Source: Campylobacter sp. MG1 (GTDB taxonomy: Bacteria > Campylobacterota > Campylobacteria > Campylobacterales > Campylobacteraceae). From it: a DNA stretch of 64,000 nt. Below, in pieces: positions 63,871 through 64,000 of the stretch. Location of the stretch: NCBI RefSeq assembly GCF_026616895.1, contig NZ_JANYME010000006.1, forward strand, positions 92,589 through 156,588. Direction: 5' to 3'. Positions within the stretch are counted from its first letter, which is position 1; each line of letters starts with the position of its first letter. The notes beneath the pieces are model-generated. The model saw only the letters and a program-made list of their open reading frames with translations, was not told the origin of the DNA and ran no database searches. Both the position numbers and the translations under genes were made by a program.

Positions 63871-63906
63871 AGATAAGTAGCTAGTTAGCTAATACAAATT
63901 ATCTTT
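63869..63906 (+). promoter_or_regulatory. SECIS-like hairpin of the KCU selenoprotein
   Basis: AAAGATAA (63869-63876) and TTATCTTT (63899-63906) form the lower stem. AGCTA (63879) and TAGCT (63886) form the upper stem around GU, whose G is 17 bases after the UGA. A GU in a small apical loop at about this distance is what bacterial SelB recognises. The hairpin can also serve as a terminator. Confidence 0.65.
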
Positions 63907-64000
63907 ATTAGCATTAAAAATATTCTAAAACTTTTTAAATTTAAATCTTTCTATAACTTTATTTATTTTAAAAAATATTAAATAAATTATTAAATAATTT

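Noticed and set aside
1..64000. CRISPR arrays, prophage or insertion sequences
   Set aside because: No regularly spaced repeats, integrase, transposase or phage structural genes were seen anywhere in the window.

Overview
The window comes from a very AT-rich member of the Campylobacterota, most likely a Campylobacter. The evidence is the nitrate reductase order napA-napG-napH-napB-napL-napD, an NrfA whose first haem motif is CXXCH (as in C. jejuni), a surE-thiF pair, runs of 8-9 G next to promoters and gene ends, and SelB together with a KCU-type selenoprotein. The species cannot be told from the sequence. No CRISPR array, prophage, rRNA or intact insertion sequence was seen; four tRNA genes lie in one cluster.

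Layout. 1-4.5 kb: end of a GGDEF protein with a G9 tract, an NDH-2-like flavoprotein, an AMIN protein, a HemN/HemW-like radical SAM protein and two unrecognised genes behind a G8 tract. 4.9-5.3 kb: tRNA-Lys, a tRNA-Glu-like gene with a damaged anticodon arm, tRNA-Val and tRNA-Asp. 5.3-15.7 kb: housekeeping genes (cysteine synthase-like, rarA, selB, a Dsb-like protein, tkt, ybaB, murE, nfu-like, trxA, dapB). 15.7-16.6 kb: a 915-base gene-free gap. 16.6-22.2 kb: typA and ylxR-infB-rbfA-rimP. 22.3-31.2 kb: a transporter island with two MHS-type MFS paralogues, truA, two NSS sodium symporters, an ACS-type MFS behind a 20-base homopolymer, and a third NSS gene broken by a 22-base tandem duplication. 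31.2-36 kb: pckA, an ATPase, rnhB, ung, a secreted nuclease and an orphan YbdD-like protein. 36-39.7 kb: a TonB-dependent receptor with exbB-exbD-tonB. 40-42 kb: an acetate permease pair. 42.3-50.2 kb: a sulfite respiration locus. 50.2-52.7 kb: surE, thiF-like, cupin and a zinc-ribbon membrane protein behind a G9 tract. 53-55.3 kb: nrfHA. 55.5-61.5 kb: the nap operon. 61.6-63.9 kb: cstA overlapping a 53-residue YbdD-like selenoprotein.

How it works together. Nap reduces nitrate to nitrite and NrfHA reduces nitrite to ammonium, so respiratory ammonification is complete apart from electron donors. Next to it is an octahaem sulfite reductase of the MccA type with seven CXXCH motifs and one CX17CH motif. 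Divergent from it are a CcsBA haem lyase and a small Met-rich lipoprotein. I see no mccC or mccD. The next gene in the mccA operon instead encodes a single chain joining a rhodanese domain, six CXXCH haems and a membrane cytochrome b, and it is followed by a lipoprotein. This fused protein is the best candidate in the window for an undescribed electron-transfer module.

A second theme is selenium. SelB is encoded here. The gene overlapping the end of cstA ends Lys-Cys-UGA-stop with a SECIS-like hairpin. The orphan YbdD paralogue at 35.9 kb ends UGA-GGC-UAA with a hairpin whose apical GU lies the same 17 bases from the UGA. A third theme is switchable expression: three G tracts, one long A tract and one short tandem duplication all sit at gene starts or ends.
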